A DNA stretch of 17,828 nucleotides from CAZMFZ01 sp046152935. Its GTDB lineage: Bacteria > Bacteroidota > Bacteroidia > Cytophagales > UBA9547. Positions 1 to 8,522 of the stretch are shown one piece after another. Each line of letters starts with the position of its first letter. Position 1 is the stretch's first letter. The notes under the pieces were generated by a model, which did no database searches, was not told where the DNA came from, and saw only the letters and a program-made list of their open reading frames with translations. The position numbers and the translations under genes were made by a program. The stretch is from NCBI GenBank assembly GCA_046152935.1, contig JBJXGB010000193.1, forward strand, positions 1 to 17,828, written 5' to 3'.

Positions 1-190
1 GAATAAGTAACGCTGGTTTACATTAATAAGCTACTGAAAATGAAATAGTTATCAATAAAAACTAGTACTTGGTCGCAATTGTAAAATAATCGAAAATACT
101 ACGAATAAAAAATAAAGCGTTTTTCGAGATGCCCTTAGCATTAAAGTACTAATTTCGTGATTTAATTCTCAACTAGAATAACCTGAAATT

Positions 191-2323
191 ATGCTAAGTG
201 CCAAAGAAGAAAAAACAATTGACAAAAGTATCTACGTAAGTCGCGATTTGAGCTGGCTTAAATTCAACTACCGAGTACTCGATCAGGCAAAAAACCGCAG
301 CAGGAGCATTTTTGATAGGCTTAAATTTTTAGCAATTTGTAGCTCCAATCTCGATGAGTTTTGCATGATTCGCATAGGCTCGCTTTACAATTATCTTGAT
401 TTTAACAGAGACAGAATTGATTATTCGGGATTGAATTCGCACATGTTTCGCAAAAAACTAATGGGCGATTTGCAGGAATTTACCAAAAACCAAAATAAAT
501 ACTACGAAACAGATTTAGAGCCAGAATTTGAAAAAAATGGCTTCAAACTGGTAAATATTACTGATATTAAAGATTCGGATAGGGAGAAAGTGTATAAATA
601 CTTTACCAAAACTATCTTCCCGATGCTTACGCCCATGTTGTACGACAATACGCATGCATTTCCAGTATTGAATAATAAGGTACTGACTTTTGCAGTGGTG
701 ACTAAGGCCGATGGCGAAAAAGAAAAGGAAAGTAAAAGGGTAACTTTCGTGCAAGTGCCTCAAAACTTGCCGCGTTTCTACGAAATTTCCAACAATGGCG
801 ACAAAGTTTGTTATCTACCAATTGAAGAGGTAATTCGTTGGCAAATACAAAAAATGTTTAGAAATGTAGAAATTCAAACAGCTACGCTGATAAGGATAAC
901 AAGAAATGGCGATTTTTTAGAAGATTCGGAAGATACTGACGCTAATTTTCTTGAAGAAATGAAGAAAAAGGTGAATACACGCAAAACAGGCCGTGTAGTT
1001 CGCTTGGAAATAGAACCAAATCACAACAAATGGTTGGTAAAATTGCTGTGCGAAAAATTTGAGATCGATGAATTCAATATTTTTGAAACCTCATCTCTGA
1101 TCGATTTTACTGGGGTAGCGCAAATAATGAAGCACGAGGAATTTAGGAGCAAAATTCCAAGTTTGCCAAAAGCGGTACAGCCAATCAGCTACGACAATCC
1201 TTCGCAAGAAAGCTGGTTCGACTACTTAAAACACAAAGATTTGCTCATGCACCATCCATATAATAGTATGGAACCTGTGATTCAATTGGTGGAAATGGCA
1301 GCCAACGATCCTGGGGTGTTGGCCATAAAAATGACTATTTATCGTCTTGCACGCGAATCTCGCATTACAAATGCACTTTTGAAAGCAGCCAATAATGGAA
1401 AAAACGTTTCGGTTTTGTTTGAAGTAAAAGCGCGTTTTGATGAAGAACACAATATGTCGGAGGCTGAAAAATTGCAAAAAGCAGGTTGTTTTGTCATTTA
1501 CGGAGTAGGCAAATTCAAAACACATACAAAATTGATGCTCATTGTTCGCCAAGAGCAAGATTTGAGCATCACCAGATATGTTCATATTTCTAGTGGAAAT
1601 TATAATGAAATCACTTCAAAGTTTTACACCGATTTGGGTCTTTTGACAACAGATGAAGGTTATGCAAACGATGTATCAGAATTTTTCAATGTAATCACAG
1701 GGCATTCGCAGCCAGAAATGTACCAACATTTGATTACTGCACCACATAACATGCGTAAGCAACTTATCCAGCTTATCAGAAACGAAGCAGAAAATGCAAA
1801 AAAAGGTTTGGCCGCAGGCATTGTATGGAAAGTAAATTCACTGCAAGACAAAGAGGTGATTGACGAATTATACAAAGCATCTCAAGCAGGTGTGATAGTG
1901 AAATTAATTGTGAGAGGTATATGTTGCATTCGTCCTGGTAGAGCAGATTTGAGCGAAAATATTGAAGTGCTTTCGCTTGTAGGCGATTATTTGGAACATG
2001 CCCGCATTTTTTACTTTGTGAACAATGGCGAGCCCCTAATATACAGTGGTAGTGCAGATGCTATGGTAAGAAGTTTCGATCGCAGGATAGAATCTCTGTA
2101 TTCGATCGAAGATGTAAATTTGAAAAAAGAAGCAATCAATGTGCTGGCATACAATATGAAAGACAACGTAAATGCTTATCGAATGAACGAAGATAGTACT
2201 TATACAAAGATAGATGCAGAGGATGGAAAACAATTCAATGTGCACAAAGAGTTCTATGAAGTAAGTCAAGACGCACTTTTGGATATTGCCTTTTGTTTTG
2301 ATAAAAAGATAGAAAAAAAATAA
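191..2323 (+). CDS. ppk1: Polyphosphate kinase 1
   Basis: Cytoplasmic or membrane-associated enzyme that reversibly transfers the gamma phosphate of ATP to inorganic polyphosphate. The 710 residues match the usual length of the PPK1 family. The N-terminal domain carries the typical NLDEF stretch (residues 53-57). The two phospholipase-D-like catalytic domains contain the autophosphorylated-histidine region FKTHTKL with His445, the GNYN segment near residue 472, and the second conserved histidine in LEHARIFYF (His603), followed by SADAMVRSFDRR. All expected catalytic landmarks are present, so it should be active. The ATG start fits the family start. A near-consensus -7 element (TAATTTCG, 150-157) lies 33 bp upstream; the rest of the 190 bp leader is AT-rich and shows nothing else convincing. 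PhoH follows after 25 bp, so co-transcription is likely. Confidence 0.97.
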   Translation: MLSAKEEKTIDKSIYVSRDLSWLKFNYRVLDQAKNRSRSIFDRLKFLAICSSNLDEFCMIRIGSLYNYLDFNRDRIDYSGLNSHMFRKKLMGDLQEFTKNQNKYYETDLEPEFEKNGFKLVNITDIKDSDREKVYKYFTKTIFPMLTPMLYDNTHAFPVLNNKVLTFAVVTKADGEKEKESKRVTFVQVPQNLPRFYEISNNGDKVCYLPIEEVIRWQIQKMFRNVEIQTATLIRITRNGDFLEDSEDTDANFLEEMKKKVNTRKTGRVVRLEIEPNHNKWLVKLLCEKFEIDEFNIFETSSLIDFTGVAQIMKHEEFRSKIPSLPKAVQPISYDNPSQESWFDYLKHKDLLMHHPYNSMEPVIQLVEMAANDPGVLAIKMTIYRLARESRITNALLKAANNGKNVSVLFEVKARFDEEHNMSEAEKLQKAGCFVIYGVGKFKTHTKLMLIVRQEQDLSITRYVHISSGNYNEITSKFYTDLGLLTTDEGYANDVSEFFNVITGHSQPEMYQHLITAPHNMRKQLIQLIRNEAENAKKGLAAGIVWKVNSLQDKEVIDELYKASQAGVIVKLIVRGICCIRPGRADLSENIEVLSLVGDYLEHARIFYFVNNGEPLIYSGSADAMVRSFDRRIESLYSIEDVNLKKEAINVLAYNMKDNVNAYRMNEDSTYTKIDAEDGKQFNVHKEFYEVSQDALLDIAFCFDKKIEKK

Positions 2324-2348
2324 AGTAGATTTTAAAACCACACATCAT

Positions 2349-3311
2349 TTGACAGAACGCCTAATTAAAATAGAAAATATTCCTTTGCTAGATTTCTTTG
2401 GAGTAGAAAATTCAAATATTAAAGAACTTGCCAATGCCTTTCCAAACACCCGCATTACTTCAAGAGGCGATGAAGTTTTTCTATTGGGAAAGGATTTAGA
2501 AATTGATAAAATAATTGAGATAATAAGCTCATTAATAGCTCATTATAAGAAATTTGGGGAGTTAGCACTAGTACATGTAAAAGATTCAATTGCGGAGGAA
2601 ATCACCAATTATCTCGATGCTTCTGATGATGTGATCGTAAATGGCAAGGGAGGCAGGATTATAAAAGCCAAGACTGCCAACCAAGCTAAAATAGTAGAAG
2701 CAATCAAAAAAAACGACTTGGTTTTTGCTCTTGGGCCTGCTGGAACGGGTAAAACTTACGTTTCGGTCGCCTTAGCCGTGCAAGCATTGAAATCGAAGCA
2801 AGTTAAGAAAATCATTTTTACACGCCCAGCAGTAGAGGCAGGCGAAAGTCTGGGTTTTTTGCCAGGCGATATGAAAGAAAAAATAGATCCTTACATTCGC
2901 CCCATTTACGATGCTTTGGGCGACATGATTGAAGGCGAAAAACTTAAGCAATACCAAGAAAGTAATATTATCGAAATAGCGCCATTAGCTTATATGCGTG
3001 GCCGAACATTGAGCAATGCCTTTATTTTGCTTGATGAAGCTCAAAATACCACACCTATGCAGCTAAAGATGTTTCTTACGCGTATGGGACAAGGCTCAAA
3101 AATGATTATTACTGGCGATAAAACACAAATAGACTTGCCAGCAAGGCAAAAATCAGGGTTGATCGATGCCATCGAGATCCTTAAAAACATCAAAGCCATT
3201 TCATTTGTGGAATTAACAGCAAAAGACGTTACTCGCCATCCTTTAGTGCGAGATATTATTCATGCTTACGATGAGGCAAGCACGGGACAAAGCAATATGT
3301 ACCAAAAATAA
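2349..3311 (+). CDS. phoH: PhoH-like P-loop ATPase
   Basis: Cytosolic ATPase of the PhoH family, named after the phosphate-starvation-inducible E. coli protein; its biochemical role is still vague, with links to RNA metabolism. The 320-residue length is typical for the single-domain bacterial form. An N-terminal region (about residues 1-100) precedes the nucleotide-binding domain, with Walker A GPAGTGKT (129-136), the family motif FTRPAVEAGESLGFLPGD (157-174), Walker B FILLDEAQN (225-233) and the sensor-like ITGDKTQIDLP (254-264). The start must be TTG at 2349: no ATG is available nearby and the protein begins where homologues begin. It sits 25 bp after ppk1, which makes a phosphate or stress link plausible, but no Pho box was seen. 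Its stop codon directly abuts the ATG of the next gene. Confidence 0.95.
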   Translation: MTERLIKIENIPLLDFFGVENSNIKELANAFPNTRITSRGDEVFLLGKDLEIDKIIEIISSLIAHYKKFGELALVHVKDSIAEEITNYLDASDDVIVNGKGGRIIKAKTANQAKIVEAIKKNDLVFALGPAGTGKTYVSVALAVQALKSKQVKKIIFTRPAVEAGESLGFLPGDMKEKIDPYIRPIYDALGDMIEGEKLKQYQESNIIEIAPLAYMRGRTLSNAFILLDEAQNTTPMQLKMFLTRMGQGSKMIITGDKTQIDLPARQKSGLIDAIEILKNIKAISFVELTAKDVTRHPLVRDIIHAYDEASTGQSNMYQK

Positions 3312-5063
3312 ATGCCTAAAAAGTTGAAAAAACAGTTTTTTTCAAGCCTATTGGTTCTGCTATTTTTATACACAAAAGCACAAGATAGCACCAATTTCAA
3401 AAGATGTGCCACAGATGAAAATCGCAAATTAAAAGCTGCTCGATTGGAGGTTTCATCTCCATTTTCCGTATCAAAAACGATGGCAACTGTCTCTTTTTCG
3501 GGCACTATCGTTATTCCAGTAGTAGTTCATGTGGTTCATAATCAACTAGATGGCTCGATAGGAACTACTAATATTTCTGAATCGCAAATAACTTCTCAAA
3601 TACAAGTACTCAATGAAGATTTTAGAAGAAAGGCGGGAACCAATGGATTTAACGCAAACTTAGTTGGTGCAGATGTTGAAATCGAGTTTCAATTGGCAAA
3701 AGTAGACCCAAACTGCTTGCCGACAAATGGTATCACTAGGCATTATTCGCCCAAAACTAGCTTTGATCCATATACGGATGAAATAAAAATATTTGACCCT
3801 TGGCCTGCCAATGAGTATTTGAATATTTGGGTCGGAAATCTGTCTGCCAACACCTTGGGAGTAGCACAATTTCCTAGCCACACTGCGCTCGAGGGATTAG
3901 ACGATATTGGCGGAGAATTTGCGACAGATGGCGTGGTTATCAGATACAACGCTTTTGGCACACGGGTTCCTACTAAAGTTAGCGATCTTTATTACCTTGG
4001 TCGAACTACCACACACGAGATTGGCCATTGGTTGGGGCTGCTGCATACTTGGGGCGCTGCCGATTTTTGTGGCACAGACTATTGCAACGACACTCCGCAA
4101 GCTACAGATGGCAACTTGAACAGCGATTGCAGGCAAGTAAATTCAAATTGCACTACAATTACTAGTAAAGTGATGATCGAAAATTACCTCGATTACTCGC
4201 CAGATATTTGCATGAATATTTTTACCCAAGACCAAAAAAGTAGAATGCGGCAGACGATGACTACCTCGCCAGATAGATCAAATATGCTCAAATTTATGGT
4301 GAACGGTGTAAATACAAAGTGTGTCGCGCCACCAATGGTTGCGTTTTCGTTTATTCAAGATTTTGAGGATATTTCAGTGAATGTTACTTCTACAAGTGCC
4401 AAATGTGTAGGAAATAAATCCTTGTTGCTAGAGCCTAATATCTCATCATCTGGCTATATTTTTAGCACTACACTTGTCGACAACACGCAAAATGATACGT
4501 ATACTTTATCGTTCGATAATGCCTATCCTAATGCCGAAAATACAGATACCCTGTTGGTAGTATTGAAACCCAATTGTAAGTTAGACCATATTGTGATTGC
4601 CTCTTTTCTTGGAGATAATTTAGTTTCCACTTCTATTGCAGGCAGTACTTTTACGCCCACATGCAGCGATTGGAAATCGAAAAAGATGAAGTTCAATACC
4701 AATTTTCCCTATTTTGAACTTGCTTTTAAAGCGAATGAAAATACGGTAAATAATCTATACATCGACAATATTAGGCTGGAAAGTAGTCGGGTTTTTGAAA
4801 ATTTATCAAATGTGCTGCAAGTAAATGTGCTCGGCAATCCTGTTGAAAATAAAAAAGTAAGACTCGATATTTTCTATAAAGAAGTTACTGACTTATCATT
4901 TGAAATAATAGACATCGTTGGGCAAAAGGTATTTTCACAAAATCAATACCAAGTGTTCCCAGGCATTTTTGAATTGAATGTCTCAAACCTAAATGGCGGT
5001 ATTTATGTCATCAGAACAAAGGTGAATAATGAAATTGTCGTAAAAAAAGTGTTTTTGCTTTAA
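3312..5063 (+). CDS. Secreted M43 (pappalysin-like) metalloprotease, T9SS cargo
   Basis: Predicted extracellular zinc protease of 583 residues. A signal peptide (basic MPKKLKK, then a hydrophobic stretch to about residue 23, likely cut after Ala23) leads into a catalytic domain with the metzincin zinc motif HEIGHWLGLLH (His235, Glu236, His239, His245). The segment CNDTP (258-262) and the tail NYLDYSPDICMNIF (291-304) are typical of M43 proteases, but the Met-turn methionine is leucine (Leu293). Residues about 345-495 form a beta-rich, probably jelly-roll domain ending in NNLYIDNIRL. The last 80 residues are a type IX sorting domain (GNPVEN at 508-513, ending in VVKKVFLL), so export by Sec and then T9SS is expected. 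Its ATG follows the phoH stop with no gap, suggesting translational coupling. Substrate unknown. Confidence 0.92.
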   Translation: MPKKLKKQFFSSLLVLLFLYTKAQDSTNFKRCATDENRKLKAARLEVSSPFSVSKTMATVSFSGTIVIPVVVHVVHNQLDGSIGTTNISESQITSQIQVLNEDFRRKAGTNGFNANLVGADVEIEFQLAKVDPNCLPTNGITRHYSPKTSFDPYTDEIKIFDPWPANEYLNIWVGNLSANTLGVAQFPSHTALEGLDDIGGEFATDGVVIRYNAFGTRVPTKVSDLYYLGRTTTHEIGHWLGLLHTWGAADFCGTDYCNDTPQATDGNLNSDCRQVNSNCTTITSKVMIENYLDYSPDICMNIFTQDQKSRMRQTMTTSPDRSNMLKFMVNGVNTKCVAPPMVAFSFIQDFEDISVNVTSTSAKCVGNKSLLLEPNISSSGYIFSTTLVDNTQNDTYTLSFDNAYPNAENTDTLLVVLKPNCKLDHIVIASFLGDNLVSTSIAGSTFTPTCSDWKSKKMKFNTNFPYFELAFKANENTVNNLYIDNIRLESSRVFENLSNVLQVNVLGNPVENKKVRLDIFYKEVTDLSFEIIDIVGQKVFSQNQYQVFPGIFELNVSNLNGGIYVIRTKVNNEIVVKKVFLL

Positions 5064-5083
5064 TATTTGCTTACATTTTGGAC

Positions 5084-7162
5084 ATGAAGTTTACGGCTGT
5101 TCCATTTCTTCGCTATTCGTTTTTTCTAGTTTTAGGTATTCTCATCCAAATCGAATCTCCCTATCAACTGCTCTACAGCCAGCACTTTTTTCTAGTTTCG
5201 GCTTTCACCACTGTGGTGCTTCTTTTGTTTACTAACCATGCGCTAAGGCATAAGCTAAGATATTGGTTATCAACTAGTTGTTTTCTTTGTTTAGTACTTT
5301 TTGGCATTTCGATTGCATCTGTTTATGATGTTAAAAGTGCGTCCGATCATATTTCATTTTTAAAATCAGACATAAAAGCTTACAAAGCCATCTTGGTAAG
5401 TGAGCCTGAGTTTAAAACCAAAAGTGTGAAGACTGAAATGCGAATTACGAGCATAAAGTTAGCAGGTCAATGGCAAAATGCTAGTGGCAAATTGATGGTA
5501 TATTTTGCGAATGATTCAGTAAGTAATAATCTAAAATACGGAGATCTATTGCTCGTAAATGCAAAGCCAGATTTGATCGAGCCACCAAAAAATCCTTATG
5601 AGTTTAATCTAAAACGATTTTATGGTTTTAAAGGCATTACACATCGACAATTCTTGAAATCAGATCAGTTTATATGGATGGCCAATAATCCTGAAAACAG
5701 ATTTATCGAGTTTGCAATCGCCATCCGCAGATCAGTCGATGCGATTTTTACAAAATATATTCCTACTGAAAGAGAGCGAAATATAGCATCTGCATTGATC
5801 TTAGGCATAAAAAATGAGTTAGATGATGAAATTCAATATGCCTATGCTGCTACTGGTACTATGCACGTATTGGCAGTTTCAGGTTTGCATGTAGGTATTA
5901 TTTATGGTTTATTGGTTTTACTCACAGGTTTTTTATTGAGACTACAACATGGTAAAATCATCCAATCTTTCATTTTATTCATTCTCATTTGGCTTTATGC
6001 TTTGGTTACTGGGCTTTGTCCATCTGTTTTGAGGGCGGTTGCGATGCTTAGTTTAGTTATTATTTCTAATTTAATTTCAAAAAAGGCCAATGTTTTCAAT
6101 ACGCTTTTTGTAACTGTGTTTATTTTACTTTGCATCAATCCATTTATGTTGATGGAAGTGGGTTTTCAACTGTCGTTTATAGCTGTATTAGGAATCGTAT
6201 ATCTATACCCCAAAATGTACCAACTCATTGAAATAAAAAATAAACCACTGAATTGGATTTGGGAAATTACCGTAATGTCTATTTGTGCACAACTGGCTAC
6301 TTTCCCGCTTGGCCTGCTCTATTTTCATCAATTTCCAAACCTTTTTTTGCTTTCAAACCTCATCGTCATTCCTTTTGCAATTGTAATAATGTACGTTGGT
6401 TTGGGTTTTACGGCTCTCAGTTTTGTTCCTATTGTTGCCACATACCTCGGTTTCTTGGTCGAAAAAATGGTTTGGGTGCTCAATCAATTGATTTTATACA
6501 TTGAGCAGATACCAAATTCACTTTGGTTGGGCATACATATTTCGGTTTTTGAGAGTTGGCTTATTTATGCCATTATCGTAGCTTTTGTTTTACTATTTGT
6601 TGAGAAAGAAATAAAATACATGAATTTGGGCTTCTGCTTGGTTTTTATTTTTTGCGGACTGCAGATAAATAAGATATTTGATTGGCAAAATCAAAAACGA
6701 ATTATTGTGTACAATGTGAATAAAGGATTTGGAATTGATTTGGTTGATGGAAGAAATGCTAAATTTATTTGTGACAGTCTATTGCCGAAAGATCGATCGA
6801 AAATGCAATTTCATATCTTGAATCACCGTTGGGCGGAAGGAATTAGAAATGCCACAAATGATGCACATCTTACTAAAACCGATTTTGGAAACTTGTTTAT
6901 TTCGAATAAGCTCACTTTTTGTCAAATATCGAAGCCTTTAAAGTACAAATTATCAAAACCTCTACGAGTCGATTATTTGATTGTTTCTCAAAATGCCACA
7001 AAAAATTTATATGCTTTAAATGCTTCGTTCATATTCAAAACTTTGATAATTGATGGCTCAAACAAAAGCTATTTAACAGATAAATTACTGAAACAAGCTC
7101 AATTGTATCGAATAGAAGCCTATTCGACAGGTAAAAGCGGTGCTTTCATTATAGATTTGTAA
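5084..7162 (+). CDS. comEC: ComEC/Rec2-family DNA uptake channel protein
   Basis: Multi-spanning inner-membrane protein that in naturally competent bacteria passes single-stranded DNA into the cytoplasm. The N-terminus has hydrophobic segments followed by a DUF4131-type soluble region (about 90-190). The Competence domain follows, with the hallmark MHVLAVSGLHVG (260-271) and VTGLCPSVLRA (308-318), and many membrane helices up to about residue 525. From about 540 to 692 there is a soluble tail (starting IIVYNVNKGFG) without the histidine-rich metal motif of the metallo-beta-lactamase domain found in full-length ComEC. I chose ATG 5084 over an in-frame TTG at 5078. The gene starts 20 bp after the protease stop, so it is probably the last gene of the ppk1 operon. 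Family assignment is firm; actual competence of this organism is inference. Confidence 0.93.
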   Translation: MKFTAVPFLRYSFFLVLGILIQIESPYQLLYSQHFFLVSAFTTVVLLLFTNHALRHKLRYWLSTSCFLCLVLFGISIASVYDVKSASDHISFLKSDIKAYKAILVSEPEFKTKSVKTEMRITSIKLAGQWQNASGKLMVYFANDSVSNNLKYGDLLLVNAKPDLIEPPKNPYEFNLKRFYGFKGITHRQFLKSDQFIWMANNPENRFIEFAIAIRRSVDAIFTKYIPTERERNIASALILGIKNELDDEIQYAYAATGTMHVLAVSGLHVGIIYGLLVLLTGFLLRLQHGKIIQSFILFILIWLYALVTGLCPSVLRAVAMLSLVIISNLISKKANVFNTLFVTVFILLCINPFMLMEVGFQLSFIAVLGIVYLYPKMYQLIEIKNKPLNWIWEITVMSICAQLATFPLGLLYFHQFPNLFLLSNLIVIPFAIVIMYVGLGFTALSFVPIVATYLGFLVEKMVWVLNQLILYIEQIPNSLWLGIHISVFESWLIYAIIVAFVLLFVEKEIKYMNLGFCLVFIFCGLQINKIFDWQNQKRIIVYNVNKGFGIDLVDGRNAKFICDSLLPKDRSKMQFHILNHRWAEGIRNATNDAHLTKTDFGNLFISNKLTFCQISKPLKYKLSKPLRVDYLIVSQNATKNLYALNASFIFKTLIIDGSNKSYLTDKLLKQAQLYRIEAYSTGKSGAFIIDL

Positions 7163-7170
7163 AAAACAGC

Positions 7171-7178
7171 TACCTTTG
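7171..7178 (+). promoter_or_regulatory. Bacteroidetes -7 promoter element for obgE
   Basis: TACCTTTG is an exact match to the TAnnTTTG -7 consensus of Bacteroidetes sigma factor. It would start a transcript near 7185, giving a leader of about 75 nt before obgE. No good -33 TTTG is seen at the usual distance. The element lies in the loop between short inverted arms ACAGC (7166-7170) and GCTGT (7178-7182), which could be an operator or chance. Confidence 0.5.
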
Positions 7179-7260
7179 CTGTCCATATTGGCAGTTTAAA
7201 TAAATGTAACATTTATGAATCATTTATTTTTTCACTTTTCTAATTAAAAATCCAACCATT

Positions 7261-8253
7261 TTGTCAAATCCCAATTTTATAGATTACGTTAAGATTTTCT
7301 GTCGTTCCGGTGCGGGTGGCAATGGTTCCATCCATTTTTTTCGGGCCAAAGGTTTGTCGCAAGGTGGTCCAGATGGTGGCGATGGTGGAAAGGGCGGGCA
7401 TATTATTTTGCGAGGAAATGAACAAATGTGGACTTTGCTACATTTAAAATACAGAAAACATATCAAGGCTTTGCCAGGCAAAGGTGGAAGTGAAAATAGA
7501 TCGACTGGCCCATCGGCAGATGACATTGTATTGGATGTGCCGCTCGGAACCGTGGCCAAAGATGCCGAAACGGGCGAAACTTTATTCGAAATCACTGAAA
7601 AAGACCAGAAAGTGATTCTAAAACGTGGTGGAAATGGTGGCTGGGGCAATTTTCGATTCAAAACCTCTACCAACCAAGCACCAGATTATTCAAATGAAGG
7701 ACAGCCAGCCGAAGAGGGTTGGGTAATATTGGAGCTCAAAATCTTGGCAGATGTAGGCTTGGTAGGCTTTCCGAATGCTGGTAAATCGACCTTGCTTTCG
7801 GTGGTTTCGGCAGCCAAACCAGAGATCGCGGATTACGCTTTTACTACCTTAGTTCCCAATTTGGGAGTTGTAGAATACAAAGATTACAAATCTTTTATCA
7901 TGGCCGATATTCCTGGAATCATTGAAGGAGCGGCCGATGGTAAAGGACTGGGATTGAGATTTTTAAGACATATCGAGCGAAATTCTATCTTACTTTTTAT
8001 AATAGCAGCCGATAGCAGCGACATAGCCAAAGAATATAAAATTTTGGAGAAAGAGTTGAAAAAATACAACCCCGATTTATTGAAGAAAAACCGAATGTTG
8101 GCCATCTCAAAATCCGACATGCTAGATGATGAATTGACGTTAGCCATTGCAAAAACATTGCCAAAGAAAATACCGCATATTTTCATTTCATCAATCACCA
8201 ACCAAAACATAGAGCAATTGAAAGATTTGATTTGGAAGCAATTACATTCATAA
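7261..8253 (+). CDS. obgE: Obg-family GTPase (CgtA)
   Basis: Essential GTPase that binds the 50S ribosomal subunit and acts in its late assembly and in stress signalling. The 330 residues comprise the glycine-rich Obg fold (1-158, with repeated GG motifs such as GGPDGGDGGKGG) and the G domain: G1 GFPNAGKST (169-177), G2 around FTTL (194-197), G3 DIPG (216-219), G4 SKSD (283-286) and G5 SSI near 310. G4 has Ser in place of the usual Asn of NKxD. There is no C-terminal OCT domain. The start is TTG 7261: homologues begin at this point and no nearby ATG is in frame. It has its own likely promoter 83 bp upstream and is not part of the upstream operon. The Gly-rich stretch produces a long Pro-rich shadow frame on the other strand, which is not a gene. 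Confidence 0.96.
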   Translation: MSNPNFIDYVKIFCRSGAGGNGSIHFFRAKGLSQGGPDGGDGGKGGHIILRGNEQMWTLLHLKYRKHIKALPGKGGSENRSTGPSADDIVLDVPLGTVAKDAETGETLFEITEKDQKVILKRGGNGGWGNFRFKTSTNQAPDYSNEGQPAEEGWVILELKILADVGLVGFPNAGKSTLLSVVSAAKPEIADYAFTTLVPNLGVVEYKDYKSFIMADIPGIIEGAADGKGLGLRFLRHIERNSILLFIIAADSSDIAKEYKILEKELKKYNPDLLKKNRMLAISKSDMLDDELTLAIAKTLPKKIPHIFISSITNQNIEQLKDLIWKQLHS

Positions 8254-8294
8254 ATATTCTTTTTGTTTTGCTATGAGATAATAGAATATATTGA

Positions 8295-8302
8295 TATATT
8301 TG
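8295..8302 (+). promoter_or_regulatory. -7 promoter element for the arginine tRNA pair
   Basis: TATATTTG matches the TAnnTTTG consensus exactly and lies 18 bp before the first tRNA nucleotide, as expected for a tRNA promoter. A TTTTG at 8266-8270 may serve as -33 element, though the 24 bp spacing is longer than usual. Confidence 0.6.
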
Positions 8303-8319
8303 CAGCCCTAAAAATAAAC

Positions 8320-8393
8320 GATTCCGTAGCTCAGTTGGATAGAGCGACTGCCTTCTAAGCCGTAGGTCATTGGTTCGAATCCAATCGGGATCA
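8320..8393 (+). tRNA. tRNA-Arg (anticodon UCU, reads AGA/AGG)
   Basis: A complete cloverleaf can be drawn: acceptor GATTCCG with CGGGATC (one G-U pair), D stem GCTC/GAGC, anticodon loop CTTCTAA giving UCU, T arm ATTGG-TTCGAAT-CCAAT, discriminator A at 8393. CCA is not encoded. The anticodon stem ACTGC/GCCGT has one T-C mismatch (29-41), where GCAGT would pair perfectly. A second arginine tRNA follows 30 bp downstream, probably on the same transcript. Confidence 0.95.
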
Positions 8394-8423
8394 CACCTTT
8401 TTTTGCGAGGGTTTCGCATGTAT

Positions 8424-8495
8424 GGCATCGTAGTTCAACGGATAGAATAGAAGTTTCCTAAACTTTAGATAGGCGTTCGATTCGCCTCGGAGCCA
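8424..8495 (+). tRNA. tRNA-Arg (anticodon CCU, reads AGG)
   Basis: Cloverleaf of 72 nt: acceptor GGCATCG with CGGAGCC (A4-A69 mismatch and T5-G68 wobble), D stem GTTC/GAAT, anticodon stem GAAGT/ACTTT with loop TTCCTAA giving CCU, four-base variable loop, T arm AGGCG-TTCGATT-CGCCT, discriminator A. CCA is not encoded. The 30-nt spacer from the UCU tRNA has a T-run and a small hairpin (TGCGA at 8404-8408 with TCGCA at 8414-8418), possibly a processing feature. Confidence 0.92.
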
Positions 8496-8507
8496 CTATC
8501 AGAATAC

Positions 8508-8522
8508 AAAAAGCATCTTTTT
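8508..8522. terminator. Possible weak convergent terminator hairpin
   Basis: AAAAAG-CAT-CTTTTT forms a 6 bp stem with a 3 nt loop between the tRNA pair and the convergent thioredoxin gene. It is A/T-rich and weak, so this is a tentative reading based mainly on position. Confidence 0.25.

Noticed and set aside
90..127. Inverted repeat TCGAAAA / TTTTCGA upstream of ppk1
   Set aside because: Arms of 7 bp with a 24 bp loop in AT-rich DNA are expected by chance and no regulator is suggested.
7284..7673. Minus-strand open frame of 129 codons, rich in proline
   Set aside because: Shadow of the glycine-rich Obg fold on the opposite strand.
8195..8428. Minus-strand open frame of 77 codons containing DWIRTNDLRLRRQSLYPTELR
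   Set aside because: It is the reverse complement of the tRNA-Arg(UCU) gene; this peptide is a well-known false protein in databases.
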